DNA from: UBA668 sp046076025
Lineage (GTDB): Bacteria > Actinomycetota > Acidimicrobiia > Acidimicrobiales > Ilumatobacteraceae
NCBI GenBank assembly: GCA_046076025.1
Contig: JBJTRF010000122.1
Location: 1-12,495 of the forward strand
DNA length: 12,495 nucleotides
Reading direction: 5' to 3'
The notes below the pieces were generated by a model, which was not told where the DNA came from, made no database searches, and was given only the letters and a program-made list of their open reading frames with translations. Shown one piece after another: positions 1-6,184 of the stretch. Positions within the stretch are counted from its first letter, which is position 1, and every line of letters begins with the position of its first letter. Both the position numbers and the translations under genes were made by a program.

Positions 1-236
1 CGACGGCGCCGCCCTGGTGCCGACGTCGTGACCGCCAGTGACTCGCCCGGTCGGAGCGACTGCGTAGTCAGCACCTCGGGGCGCGCCGCCGCAAGTCGTC
101 GCAGCACGCGCGGGATCCAGATCAGCAGCGCGACCGCAGTCCACCACGGGTTGCCACCGAGAAGGCCGCGCCGGACCGAGCGCCAGCGCAGCAGCGCCAG
201 CGGCGTGCGCCAAGTCGGCGCCTGTCGACGGGCCAT
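1..236 (-). CDS. Small putative membrane protein, partial (runs off left edge)
   Basis: An open frame starts at the ATG at 236 and continues through base 1 without a stop, so the C-terminus is missing; 78 codons are visible. The protein starts MARRQAPTWRTPLALLRWRS. A basic N-terminus is followed by a short hydrophobic stretch (about residues 30-43, NPWWTAVALLIWIP), then more basic residues and a segment reading LRPGESLAVTT. I read it as a small membrane-associated protein with its basic flank in the cytoplasm. The stop of the preceding gene (TGA, 242-240) is only 3 nt before this ATG (TGACCGATG), which suggests translational coupling as the last visible gene of the small membrane-protein run. 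It resembles uncharacterised actinobacterial proteins that I recall next to holin-like genes. No function can be assigned. Confidence 0.6.
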   Translation of the reverse strand, partial: MARRQAPTWRTPLALLRWRSVRRGLLGGNPWWTAVALLIWIPRVLRRLAAARPEVLTTQSLRPGESLAVTTSAPGRRR

Positions 237-239
237 CGG

Positions 240-446
240 TCAGGACCGGCGGATCTCGACGAACGTCGTCTTCCGCCGGCCGGAACGGCGGCCCAGCAGG
301 TACGCGACCACTAGTACCACCACGCCGACGGCCGAGGCAGCGGCAACGATGCTCTGGCGGCGGTCGTCGAGGCGGCCCTGCAGGTCGCGCTGCACCTCGC
401 CGAAGCGGGCTTCAAGATCGGCTCTCGTAATGCGGGGCTGCGCCAT
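240..446 (-). CDS. 68-aa single-pass membrane protein, uncharacterised
   Basis: The 68-residue protein begins MAQPRITRADLEARFGEVQR. A charged, probably helical N-terminal part (about residues 8-30) precedes one clear transmembrane helix (about residues 32-52, ending VVAYLLGRR) and a basic tail, GRRSGRRKTTFVEIRRS. I chose this start because a strong Shine-Dalgarno (AGGAGG on the minus strand, 456-461) lies 9 nt upstream and the ATG falls 1 nt after the stop of the holin-like gene (TGA-G-ATG). A longer in-frame extension to 767 would overlap that gene almost entirely and is rejected. The tail motif GRRxGRRKTTxVEIRR recurs, as I recall, in small proteins of Acidimicrobiia, but their function is unknown. 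The tight spacing implies co-expression with the holin-like protein. Confidence 0.75.
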   Translation of the reverse strand: MAQPRITRADLEARFGEVQRDLQGRLDDRRQSIVAAASAVGVVVLVVAYLLGRRSGRRKTTFVEIRRS

Positions 447-447
447 C

Positions 448-795
448 TCAGCGAACCTCCTCGCTCGGCGCGCTGTCGCGGTGCAGCGGCTGCTTGTTGA
501 CTCGCAGGAGCGCGAGGGCGGCGACGATGATCGAGCAGGCGAGGGCGATCGCATACGGCACCAGCGACATCCACCTGCCGGCGAACACGTCGCCGAACTC
601 GGCCTGTATGAGCCGGAGGACCCCCAGCACCACGAAGACCGTACCGGTGCCGATGAGCACCGAGCCGAGCAGACCGAATCCGATCCAGCGGCCGGCACCC
701 CGAAGCGGGCCGAGGGTCTCCTGGCGCACGTACTCGCGCACGAGGTCGATGGTGTCGGCCACCGCACCGTCGGAGACCCGCTGCTCGGATTGCAT
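448..795 (-). CDS. Holin-like two-helix membrane protein (DUF1469/actinobacterial holin-X-like)
   Basis: This 115-residue protein has an N-terminal amphipathic segment, VSDGAVADTIDLVREYVRQE (residues 7-26), then two transmembrane helices (about 38-64 and 76-98) separated by a short loop (AEFGDVFAGRW), and a short polar tail. The architecture and composition resemble the putative actinobacterial holin-X/DUF1469 group, known mostly from chromosomal non-phage loci and thought to act at the cell envelope. That family link is from memory and is tentative. The ATG at 795 is 32 nt after the stop of the LON-domain gene; the sequence before it (TACACATAGGGC) has only a poor SD. The gene is followed immediately by the 68-aa membrane protein. 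No lysin or phage structural gene is nearby, so a lysis role is unlikely. Confidence 0.75.
   Translation of the reverse strand: MQSEQRVSDGAVADTIDLVREYVRQETLGPLRGAGRWIGFGLLGSVLIGTGTVFVVLGVLRLIQAEFGDVFAGRWMSLVPYAIALACSIIVAALALLRVNKQPLHRDSAPSEEVR
456..461 (-). promoter_or_regulatory. Strong Shine-Dalgarno for the 68-aa membrane protein
   Basis: Read on the minus strand this is AGGAGG, inside GCGAGGAGGTTCGCTGAG, 9 nt before the ATG at 446. It lies within the last codons of the holin-like gene and fixes the start of the downstream gene. Confidence 0.7.
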
Positions 796-827
796 GCCCT
801 ATGTGTACCACCGCCGTCCGGCGATGC

Positions 828-1481
828 CTACGGGGCAAGCCGGAACTGCTGCACCTGCTCGAGGTCGTCGAGCGCTGCGGCGAGGCCCGCAAGCCGCGCC
901 GCCGTGGTGGGCGCTGCCAGCAACTGCTGGCGGTCGAGGCTGGTGACGGGCGCCATCGCCACGAGCTGGAAGCTGGCCAGTGACGGATCGTCGTCGAGCT
1001 CGCCGTCCGGCAGCGAGGCGATATCGCCGAGTTCGACTGCCAGCGCCGCCGCCCGCCGGGCCCGCCCGCGGAGCGACATGACCGTGTCGGCCGAGACCCC
1101 CGACGGATGCTCGGCCATGCCGGGCGCCGCATCCGCGTCGGGCCACTCCTCTACCTCGGCGACCGGGTACGGGTCGTCGGGCAGCCACGACAGCATCCTG
1201 ATCCGTCGCACCCCCACGGTGGCGAGCACGAAGCGCCCGTCCGGCAGCTCACCGACCTCGAGCACGCGGGCAACGGTGCCGACTGCGCTTCGCTGATCGG
1301 CCCCGCCCACCTCGCTGCCGCGCTCGATGAGCACGACGCCGAACTCGGGTGGCCTGCCGGCCGCTGCCTCATCGAGCAGGTGGCGGACGAGTGCCCGGTA
1401 GCGGGGCTCGAACACGTGCAGCGGCAGCGGCTCGCCGGGCAGCAGCACCGTGCCGAGCGGGAACATCGGCAGCGCGGTCAT
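828..1481 (-). CDS. LON peptidase substrate-binding domain protein
   Basis: The 217-residue protein consists essentially of a LON N-terminal (PUA-like) substrate-binding domain. The diagnostic start is residues 5-29: the stretch from PMFPLGTVLLPG through LPLHVFEPRYR is the family signature. Residues 47-110 carry the remaining β-rich core (FGVVLIERG, VGTVARVLEVGELPDGRF), and residues 130-215 form a helical tail. There is no AAA+ ATPase or Ser-Lys protease domain, so this is not Lon protease but one of the stand-alone LON-domain proteins of unknown role, perhaps protein-substrate binding. The start at the ATG at 1481 was chosen because the motif follows immediately; the longer frame to 1658 would overlap dacB. 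No SD is evident. The start is 25 nt after the dacB stop, so co-transcription with dacB is likely. Confidence 0.85.
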   Translation of the reverse strand: MTALPMFPLGTVLLPGEPLPLHVFEPRYRALVRHLLDEAAAGRPPEFGVVLIERGSEVGGADQRSAVGTVARVLEVGELPDGRFVLATVGVRRIRMLSWLPDDPYPVAEVEEWPDADAAPGMAEHPSGVSADTVMSLRGRARRAAALAVELGDIASLPDGELDDDPSLASFQLVAMAPVTSLDRQQLLAAPTTAARLAGLAAALDDLEQVQQFRLAP

Positions 1482-1506
1482 CGCTGCGCACCGATTGGCG
1501 TGAAGG

Positions 1507-2964
1507 TCACGACGGGCCGATCGGGCCGAGGTCGGCCGGTGACGGCCCGCTCGGATAGGCGCCCAGCAGTGCGACCAGCGCATCCCAGATCGGGCGGTAC
1601 TCGACCTGCTCGGCGATCTGCGGGCCGGTGAGCAGGAGCGAGAACTCGATCGCGCCACCGCCCTCGAGCGGCACGAAGCCGCTGAGTGCCTTCACTGCTG
1701 GACGGCCGCCGATGCCGTCGTCGTAGTTGTAGAGCGTGCCGGTCTTGGCGCGCAGCACTCCCGCCATCTGCGTCTCGGTGAACGCCTCGGCAAGGGTGCC
1801 GCCCGCTGCGCCCGCCACCGGCAGGCCGGCACCGATCGCGTCGCCTGCCGACTGATGCTGCAGCACGGCCAGCAGCGACGCGCACGTGGCACGGTTCTCG
1901 TCGCTGAGGCCCGAGCCGTCGACCAGCTGGACGCCCTCGAGCGGCACACCCCACGACTGCAGCGTCTGTGTCACCACTGCGAGTCCGGCCTCGCGGGTGC
2001 CCGCCCCGCCGCGTGCCCGGCCGATCTCCTTCAGCAGCATTTCCGCTGCCGTGTTGTCGCTCGTCGTGAGCACCTCGGCGAGGATCGCCGGCAGCGGCTG
2101 CGAGGAGATCGACGCGATCAGCGGCGTGGCACCGGGAACGGCTCCTCGTCCCGGACTGCCGCCCACCTCGACGCCTCGGGCGCGCAGTTCGGCGGTGATC
2201 ACCGCCGCGGCGCCCACCACTGGATCGTTCGACGACGTGGTGGGCGATTCGCGCGAGTCGTTGATGAGCAGTGCTGCGATGGGACCGCCCTCGACGAACT
2301 TCACGTCGTCGAACCACGTCGGGTTGTACCACTCCTCGTCGTAGCGGCTTGCGTCGCCGAGGATGGACCCCTCGATGCGCGTCACCCCTGCGGCGACGAT
2401 CTGGTCGACGAACTGCTCGACGGGCGTCGAGTTGAACGGCGGGAACTTCGCGTTCGGGCCGTTCCACCACGTGCTGTTCAGCACGGGATCGCCCCCGCCC
2501 ACCAGGAAGAGGTCGCCGGTCACCACGCCGCCAGCCAGCACGCCGCGGACCTCGGTGGTGTAGACGTGCTGCAGGCCGAGCACCTCGGCGGCGACCGCGG
2601 CGGTGAACACCTTCACGTTGCTGGCCGGGCGCAGCGGCGCCCGTTCGTTCTTCGCTGCCACCGGCACGCCGTCGACGCTGATGGCCGCGCACGAGGTGGC
2701 ATCGATCCGATCGAGGAATGCGGCAGCCGATGCCCGGAACGCGTCGATGTTCACCACCCGCGAGAGCACTCCAGGGGCACGGCGGAACGACAGCAGCGGC
2801 GTGGCAAGGGCCTGCGGCGGCGTCGCCGCGCCCGGCGAAGCCTCCGTGGCAGGAGCCGCAGCAGGCACCCGTCCGGCTGCGAATCGCCAGCAGCCGCCGA
2901 GCGCCAGCGCTGGGATGGCCGCCAGCACGACGAGCGTCGGGATCGGGTTCCGTCGCCGGGCCAT
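1507..2964 (-). CDS. dacB: D-alanyl-D-alanine carboxypeptidase/endopeptidase, PBP4 class (peptidase S13)
   Basis: This 485-residue enzyme trims the terminal D-Ala, and possibly cross-links, of peptidoglycan stem peptides outside the membrane. All three active-site motifs of the penicillin-binding fold are visible: SxxK as S115-N-V-K118 in RPASNVKVFTAA, SxN as S302-D-N304 in LTTSDNTAAEMLL, and KTG at 407-409 in LRAKTGTLYN. The long insertion between the first two motifs and the DGSGLS element (349-354) are typical of the S13/DacB family. A basic N-terminus and hydrophobic stretch (residues 8-24) form a signal peptide ending LALGGC; Cys25 could be a lipidation site, though Gly at -2 makes the lipobox imperfect. 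The ATG at 2964 lies 7 nt after the acs stop. An in-frame ATG at 3000 overlaps acs and spoils the signal-peptide layout. The C-terminus ends in a Pro/Ser-rich tail. Confidence 0.92.
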   Translation of the reverse strand: MARRRNPIPTLVVLAAIPALALGGCWRFAAGRVPAAAPATEASPGAATPPQALATPLLSFRRAPGVLSRVVNIDAFRASAAAFLDRIDATSCAAISVDGVPVAAKNERAPLRPASNVKVFTAAVAAEVLGLQHVYTTEVRGVLAGGVVTGDLFLVGGGDPVLNSTWWNGPNAKFPPFNSTPVEQFVDQIVAAGVTRIEGSILGDASRYDEEWYNPTWFDDVKFVEGGPIAALLINDSRESPTTSSNDPVVGAAAVITAELRARGVEVGGSPGRGAVPGATPLIASISSQPLPAILAEVLTTSDNTAAEMLLKEIGRARGGAGTREAGLAVVTQTLQSWGVPLEGVQLVDGSGLSDENRATCASLLAVLQHQSAGDAIGAGLPVAGAAGGTLAEAFTETQMAGVLRAKTGTLYNYDDGIGGRPAVKALSGFVPLEGGGAIEFSLLLTGPQIAEQVEYRPIWDALVALLGAYPSGPSPADLGPIGPS

Positions 2965-2971
2965 GCGGCGC

Positions 2972-5128
2972 CTACCGCCGGCCCGTGCGGAACATCGCAT
3001 CCGCCGTCAGGTGGTGCAGCGCGGCGACCGCCCGGTTCCCGCTGGCGTAGCAGAGCCGGCCGGTTGCCCGGACTGCCAGCGGGCCCGGGTTCTGCGGATC
3101 GGCGACCGACAGCTCGGTGGCCGTCAGGATCGGCGTGCCGTATCGCACGGACAGGTCGTGCGCCGCCTCGGCGAAGCGCTCGTCCTGGCGCTCGTGGTAG
3201 GCGACGATGCGCTCGAGACCGTGGTCGGGATAGAAGCGCCCCTCGCGCATCATCCGCGCCTGGTTCGACTGGATGCCGATGCCGAGGTACACCACCGAGT
3301 GCACCTCGGGGTGGGCGGCGATCAACTCGAGCACCTCGGGAATGGTGTCGCGGGTCTCGCCGCCGGCGCAGTCGACGGGATTGCTGCGACTCCAACGCGG
3401 CGGCAGCTTCGCATCGATTGCCGCACGGAGGTCGGCTGGAAGGTCGATGAGGCGGAGCACGCTGCTGCGGTGGATGGCGTCGCTGGTGACCACGCCCCAT
3501 CCCCCGGCCGTGGTGAGCACGACGACATTCGGTCCTGCCGGCCGCGGCTGCGTGGCGAATGTCGCCGCTGCGTCGAAGGCCTCCTCGACGGTGGCCGCGC
3601 GGACGACGCCCGCCTGGCGACACGCGCCGTCGAACACCCGGTCGTCGGCGGCGAGGGCGCCGGTGTGGCTTGCAGCCGCCTTAGCCCCACCCTCGGTGGC
3701 ACCGCCCTTCACGACCACGAGTGGCTTGCGCGCCGCGACAGCGGCCAGTCGCTCGACGAGCGCATGGCCGTCGGCAATCCCCTCGATGTACGCCAGCGAG
3801 ACCGCCGTGGCATCGTCGTCGGCGTACCAGTCGAGATAGTCGGCGGGCGTCACCGCTGCGGCGTTGCCGGCCGAGACGGCACGCGAGATGCCGACGCCGG
3901 TCTGGCGGGCGTAGTTCATGAAGCTGCTCACGAAGTTGCCGCTCTGGCTGGCGACGGCAATGCGGCCAGCCGGCGGGTACGGCGCCACGATCTGCGCGCA
4001 CAGCGAGGCGGGGGTGCTGACCACGCCCTGGCCGTTCGGTCCGGCCAGCAGGATGCCGAGCGAGTCGGCGAGTTCGATGAGCGCTCGCTCGGCCTCGCGC
4101 CCGGCGTCGCCCGCTTCGCCGTACCCGGCACTGGTGACGAAGGCGGCGCGGATGCCCTTGGCCGCGCAGGCGCGCAGCACATCGGGGTTGGCTGATGCCG
4201 GCGTGCACACGAAGACGAGATCGATCGCCCCGTCGGGGAGGGCGGCGATGTCGGCGACGGTGCGGATGCCCAGTACCTCCTCGCCCTGCAGGTTGGTGGC
4301 GAACACGCCACCCGCATACCCGTTGGCGAGGAGGTTGTGCAGGCTGACGAAGCCGAACTTGCCGGGATGGGTGCTGGCGCCGGTAACGAGCACGCCACGC
4401 GGCTCGAAGAGGGCCCGGAACTGGTCGTCGGTGGGACGCTGCCGGACAGTCGCCTCCGCCGCCGCCGCTGTCGCGCCGAGTTCGACGAGCGCGTCGACGG
4501 CCACCGGCGAGCCGTCGGCGCGGATGATGAGGGGGTTGACGTCGACACCCGCCACGTCGGGGCGTGCGGCGGCGAGCGACGACAGGCCGACCAGCACGCT
4601 GCGCAGCGCAGCACGGTCGACGGCGGCCTCACCCCTGAACGGCCCGAGCAGCGCCTGCGAGCGCAGGCAGTCGATCATGTCGTCGGCATCGGCGAGGCTG
4701 ATCGGCACCGGCCGGAACTGCACGTCGGCGATGGCCTCGGCCAGCACGCCGCCGACGCCGAGCATGACATTCGGCCCGAATTGCGGATCGCGCACGACGC
4801 CGGCGATGAATTCGCGCGAGCCCGACACCATCGGCGCCACGAGCAGGCTGACGGCACCGTCTGACGGCGTGGCTGCCTCGAGCAGCGAGCGCGCCGCCGC
4901 CTCGACCGCTGCGGCATCGGCGAGCCGCAGGCGAACCAGGCCGCGCTCGGTCTTGTGCGCGATGGCGTCGCCGCACAGCTTCGCCACCACCGGGTAGCCC
5001 ACCTCGGCGGCAGCGGCCACGGCGTCGCCTGCCGTCAGCACCTCTCGCTCGTCGGCCATCGGCACGCCGTGGGCGCGCAGGAGGTCCTTTGAACGCGCCT
5101 CCGACAGCGTCTGCGAGCGGGCAGCCAT
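2972..5128 (-). CDS. NDP-forming acyl-CoA (acetyl-CoA) synthetase, single chain with ATP-grasp domain first
   Basis: This 718-residue protein of the ADP-forming acetate-CoA ligase superfamily interconverts acyl-CoA + ADP + Pi with acid + CoA + ATP. Residues about 1-230 are the β-type ATP-grasp half (TLSEARSKDLLRAHGVP; HKTERGLV with His59; EFIAGVVRDPQFGPNVMLG; VDVNPLII at 196-202). Residues about 235-370 are the CoA-binding Rossmann domain (PRGVLVTGAS, GPNGQGV). Residues about 385-600 are the succinyl-CoA-ligase-like part with SQSGNF and the phospho-histidine motif ASHTGALA (His488). Both histidines expected for phosphoryl relay are therefore present. The order β-then-α is the reverse of the commoner fusion (for example PatZ), and there is no GNAT acetyltransferase domain. 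The acyl substrate cannot be read from the sequence. Two starts are possible, GTG 5137 and ATG 5128; I prefer the ATG because a TACCGT -10-like hexamer sits 7 nt before it. The gene is 70 bp downstream of the thioesterase gene. Confidence 0.9.
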   Translation of the reverse strand: MAARSQTLSEARSKDLLRAHGVPMADEREVLTAGDAVAAAAEVGYPVVAKLCGDAIAHKTERGLVRLRLADAAAVEAAARSLLEAATPSDGAVSLLVAPMVSGSREFIAGVVRDPQFGPNVMLGVGGVLAEAIADVQFRPVPISLADADDMIDCLRSQALLGPFRGEAAVDRAALRSVLVGLSSLAAARPDVAGVDVNPLIIRADGSPVAVDALVELGATAAAAEATVRQRPTDDQFRALFEPRGVLVTGASTHPGKFGFVSLHNLLANGYAGGVFATNLQGEEVLGIRTVADIAALPDGAIDLVFVCTPASANPDVLRACAAKGIRAAFVTSAGYGEAGDAGREAERALIELADSLGILLAGPNGQGVVSTPASLCAQIVAPYPPAGRIAVASQSGNFVSSFMNYARQTGVGISRAVSAGNAAAVTPADYLDWYADDDATAVSLAYIEGIADGHALVERLAAVAARKPLVVVKGGATEGGAKAAASHTGALAADDRVFDGACRQAGVVRAATVEEAFDAAATFATQPRPAGPNVVVLTTAGGWGVVTSDAIHRSSVLRLIDLPADLRAAIDAKLPPRWSRSNPVDCAGGETRDTIPEVLELIAAHPEVHSVVYLGIGIQSNQARMMREGRFYPDHGLERIVAYHERQDERFAEAAHDLSVRYGTPILTATELSVADPQNPGPLAVRATGRLCYASGNRAVAALHHLTADAMFRTGRR

Positions 5129-5135
5129 GGCGCTC

Positions 5136-5141
5136 ACGGTA
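5136..5141 (-). promoter_or_regulatory. Putative -10 element for leaderless acs transcript
   Basis: The minus-strand hexamer TACCGT fits TANNNT and ends 7 nt before the ATG at 5128, placing the expected transcription start at or next to the start codon. No -35 match to TTGACA is recognisable. If real, it favours ATG 5128 over GTG 5137, because the GTG would fall inside the -10 element. Confidence 0.45.
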
Positions 5142-5166
5142 CTCGCCGCACTTCGCCGCAGGCCGG

Positions 5167-5189
5167 TCGCCGACCATGGCTGGCGGCGA
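5167..5189 (-). terminator. Hairpin between thioesterase and acs genes
   Basis: Plus-strand arms TCGCCGACCA (5167-5176) and TGGCGGCGA (5181-5189) pair over 9 bp with one bulged A and a 4-nt loop. The hairpin begins 9 nt after the thioesterase stop on the minus strand. No T-run follows, so it could be a weak or factor-assisted terminator, a processing site, or chance in GC-rich DNA. A separate promoter for acs just beyond it would agree with termination here. Confidence 0.3.
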
Positions 5190-5198
5190 TGCCCTGCG

Positions 5199-5672
5199 TC
5201 AGGACGACACCTGCAACGGCGGCTGCGACACGTGGTACGTCAGCAGGCCACGCGCCACCACCCGGCCGCCCGCCGACATCAGCCCAGCCTCGCAGAACAC
5301 GAGCGTGCGGCCGCGTCGCACCACCCAGCCCTCGGCGATGCCGTCCTCGCGGACGAGCGGCGCCAGGTACTGCACGTGGAAGTCGACCGTGCTGAATCGG
5401 GCGTCTGGCCCGTAGGCCTGCCCCACTGCCGGCACCACCACGGTGTCGAGCACCGTGGCGATCGCCCCGCCGTGCACGATGCCGGCAGGCTGTTCGAGTT
5501 CGGGCCGGTACGGAAGGCGCATCCTGCAGTAGTCGGTGCGCACCTCCTCGACGACGAGGCCGACGAGGGACGGGAAGTACGGGCGGTCCCATCGGCCGAA
5601 CGCCGACCAGCGCTCAAGCACCTCGTCGGAGGCCGGCGCGAAGCCCGCCGCACGTCCCCCGATCTCGCCCAT
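5199..5672 (-). CDS. PaaI-family hotdog-fold thioesterase
   Basis: The 157-residue protein has the hallmarks of a PaaI/acyl-CoA thioesterase domain, which hydrolyses acyl-CoA to acid and CoA in the cytoplasm. The core motif is GIVHGGAIATVLDTVVV (residues 64-80), with the HGG turn at 67-69 and the probable catalytic acid Asp76. The second hotdog strand reads RFSTVDFHVQYLAPL (92-106), a typical TVDxxVxYLxP element. Substrate is unknown. The ATG at 5672 is preferred over a GTG at 5708: the shorter protein begins with a normal N-terminus, and a TACGTT hexamer sits 6 nt upstream, suggesting a leaderless message. The gene precedes an acyl-CoA synthetase on the same strand by 70 bp, so the pair may make and hydrolyse the same class of acyl-CoA; that link is inference. 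Confidence 0.88.
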   Translation of the reverse strand: MGEIGGRAAGFAPASDEVLERWSAFGRWDRPYFPSLVGLVVEEVRTDYCRMRLPYRPELEQPAGIVHGGAIATVLDTVVVPAVGQAYGPDARFSTVDFHVQYLAPLVREDGIAEGWVVRRGRTLVFCEAGLMSAGGRVVARGLLTYHVSQPPLQVSS

Positions 5673-5678
5673 GGCAGG

Positions 5679-5684
5679 AACGTA
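5679..5684 (-). promoter_or_regulatory. Putative -10 element for leaderless thioesterase transcript
   Basis: The minus-strand TACGTT (TANNNT) ends 6 nt before the ATG at 5672. There is no Shine-Dalgarno in the intervening CCTGCC. It lies in the 91-bp divergent gap shared with the 132-aa gene, whose own -10 candidate is on the opposite strand at 5752-5757. Confidence 0.45.
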
Positions 5685-5751
5685 GCGGCCGCACGACCGG
5701 GCTCGCACCCTGCAGGCGGTGCTGGACAGGCGACCCGCCGGTTGCGCTCGC

Positions 5752-5757
5752 TACCCT
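5752..5757 (+). promoter_or_regulatory. Putative -10 element for leaderless transcript of the 132-aa gene
   Basis: TACCCT ends 6 nt before the ATG at 5764 (TACCCT-CGCCGC-ATG). No SD is present between hexamer and start codon. A TTGACA-like TGGACA at 5723-5728 is 23 bp upstream, too far for a standard spacer. Confidence 0.45.
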
Positions 5758-5763
5758 CGCCGC

Positions 5764-6162
5764 ATGCAGATTGTCGCCGCGCTCTTCGTCGAGAACTTCG
5801 AGATGCGCCAGGCGCCCGGTCCGTCGACGCGCATCGACATCACCGGCGCGCTGTTCTCGATGGCGTCGCCGCAGCCAGTGCCCGTCACCGTGACGCCGCA
5901 CCTGCTCGGGCTGATCTGGTGCCCGCCCGACGAGAAGGGCAGCGGGGTGTTCGAGGCGGTGTTCCGTGCCGGCGCCGCCGAGGACGACGACGAACTAGCC
6001 CGAAACGCGAGCCCATTCCAGGTCGAGCCCGGCAAGTTCACCTACCGGCTCGTGCGCCCCGAGCTCGAGTTCGGCGAGTACCGGCAGGTCGTCGCCCACT
6101 GCCGGGTCGACCGCGGGCCGTGGCACCTCGTGCCGCTCACGCTGCTCCCTCCTGCGGGCTGA
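5764..6162 (+). CDS. Uncharacterised 132-aa protein
   Basis: The protein begins MQIVAALFVENFEMRQ and has no signal peptide or transmembrane helix. Alternating hydrophobic residues suggest a small β-rich domain: IDITGALFSM (about 26-35), PVTVTPHLLGLIWCPP (about 41-56), FTYRLVRPELEFGEYRQVVA (about 95-114) and a final WHLVPLTLLPP. The pattern of an N-terminal strand, a G-A-x-F segment and a C-terminal strand ending in a proline resembles the DUF6941-type hypothetical proteins of actinobacteria, but this is a weak impression. The ATG at 5764 was chosen over an in-frame ATG at 5719 because of the TACCCT hexamer 6 nt upstream and the conserved-looking MQIVAALF start. It is divergent from the thioesterase gene and ends 22 bp before tkt, which appears to have its own promoter. 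Function is unknown. Confidence 0.75.
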   Translation: MQIVAALFVENFEMRQAPGPSTRIDITGALFSMASPQPVPVTVTPHLLGLIWCPPDEKGSGVFEAVFRAGAAEDDDELARNASPFQVEPGKFTYRLVRPELEFGEYRQVVAHCRVDRGPWHLVPLTLLPPAG

Positions 6163-6171
6163 CCTGCCCGT

Positions 6172-6177
6172 TACAGT
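6172..6177 (+). promoter_or_regulatory. Putative -10 element for leaderless tkt transcript
   Basis: TACAGT ends 7 nt before the GTG at 6185, in the 22-bp gap after the 132-aa gene. There is no SD in CGCCAGC. It supports GTG 6185 as the transketolase start and suggests that tkt-tal-LOG is a separate transcription unit. Confidence 0.45.
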
Positions 6178-6184
6178 CGCCAGC

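Noticed and set aside
448..795. Holin-like protein as a sign of a prophage
   Set aside because: No lysin, structural, integrase or att sequence nearby; the family is commonly chromosomal in actinobacteria.
28..1296. 422-codon plus-strand frame at the left edge
   Set aside because: Overlaps four minus-strand genes with recognisable membrane or LON features; its translation is Ser/Arg-rich and motif-free.
828..1481. Truncated Lon protease pseudogene
   Set aside because: The stand-alone LON domain has a complete start and stop, with normal length for single-domain LON proteins; no ATPase remnants follow.
1507..2964. Beta-lactamase or resistance gene
   Set aside because: The SxxK, SDN and KTG spacing with the long insertion fits the S13/DacB carboxypeptidase family, not a beta-lactamase.
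1855..4195. Long plus-strand open frames (1855-3450 and 2603-4195) opposite dacB and acs
   Set aside because: Arg/Ala/Gly-rich translations without family motifs; they are antisense shadows of two clearly recognised genes and are expected in GC-rich DNA.
2972..5128. Protein acetyltransferase (PatZ-like) call for the acyl-CoA synthetase
   Set aside because: No GNAT domain is present, and the domain order differs.
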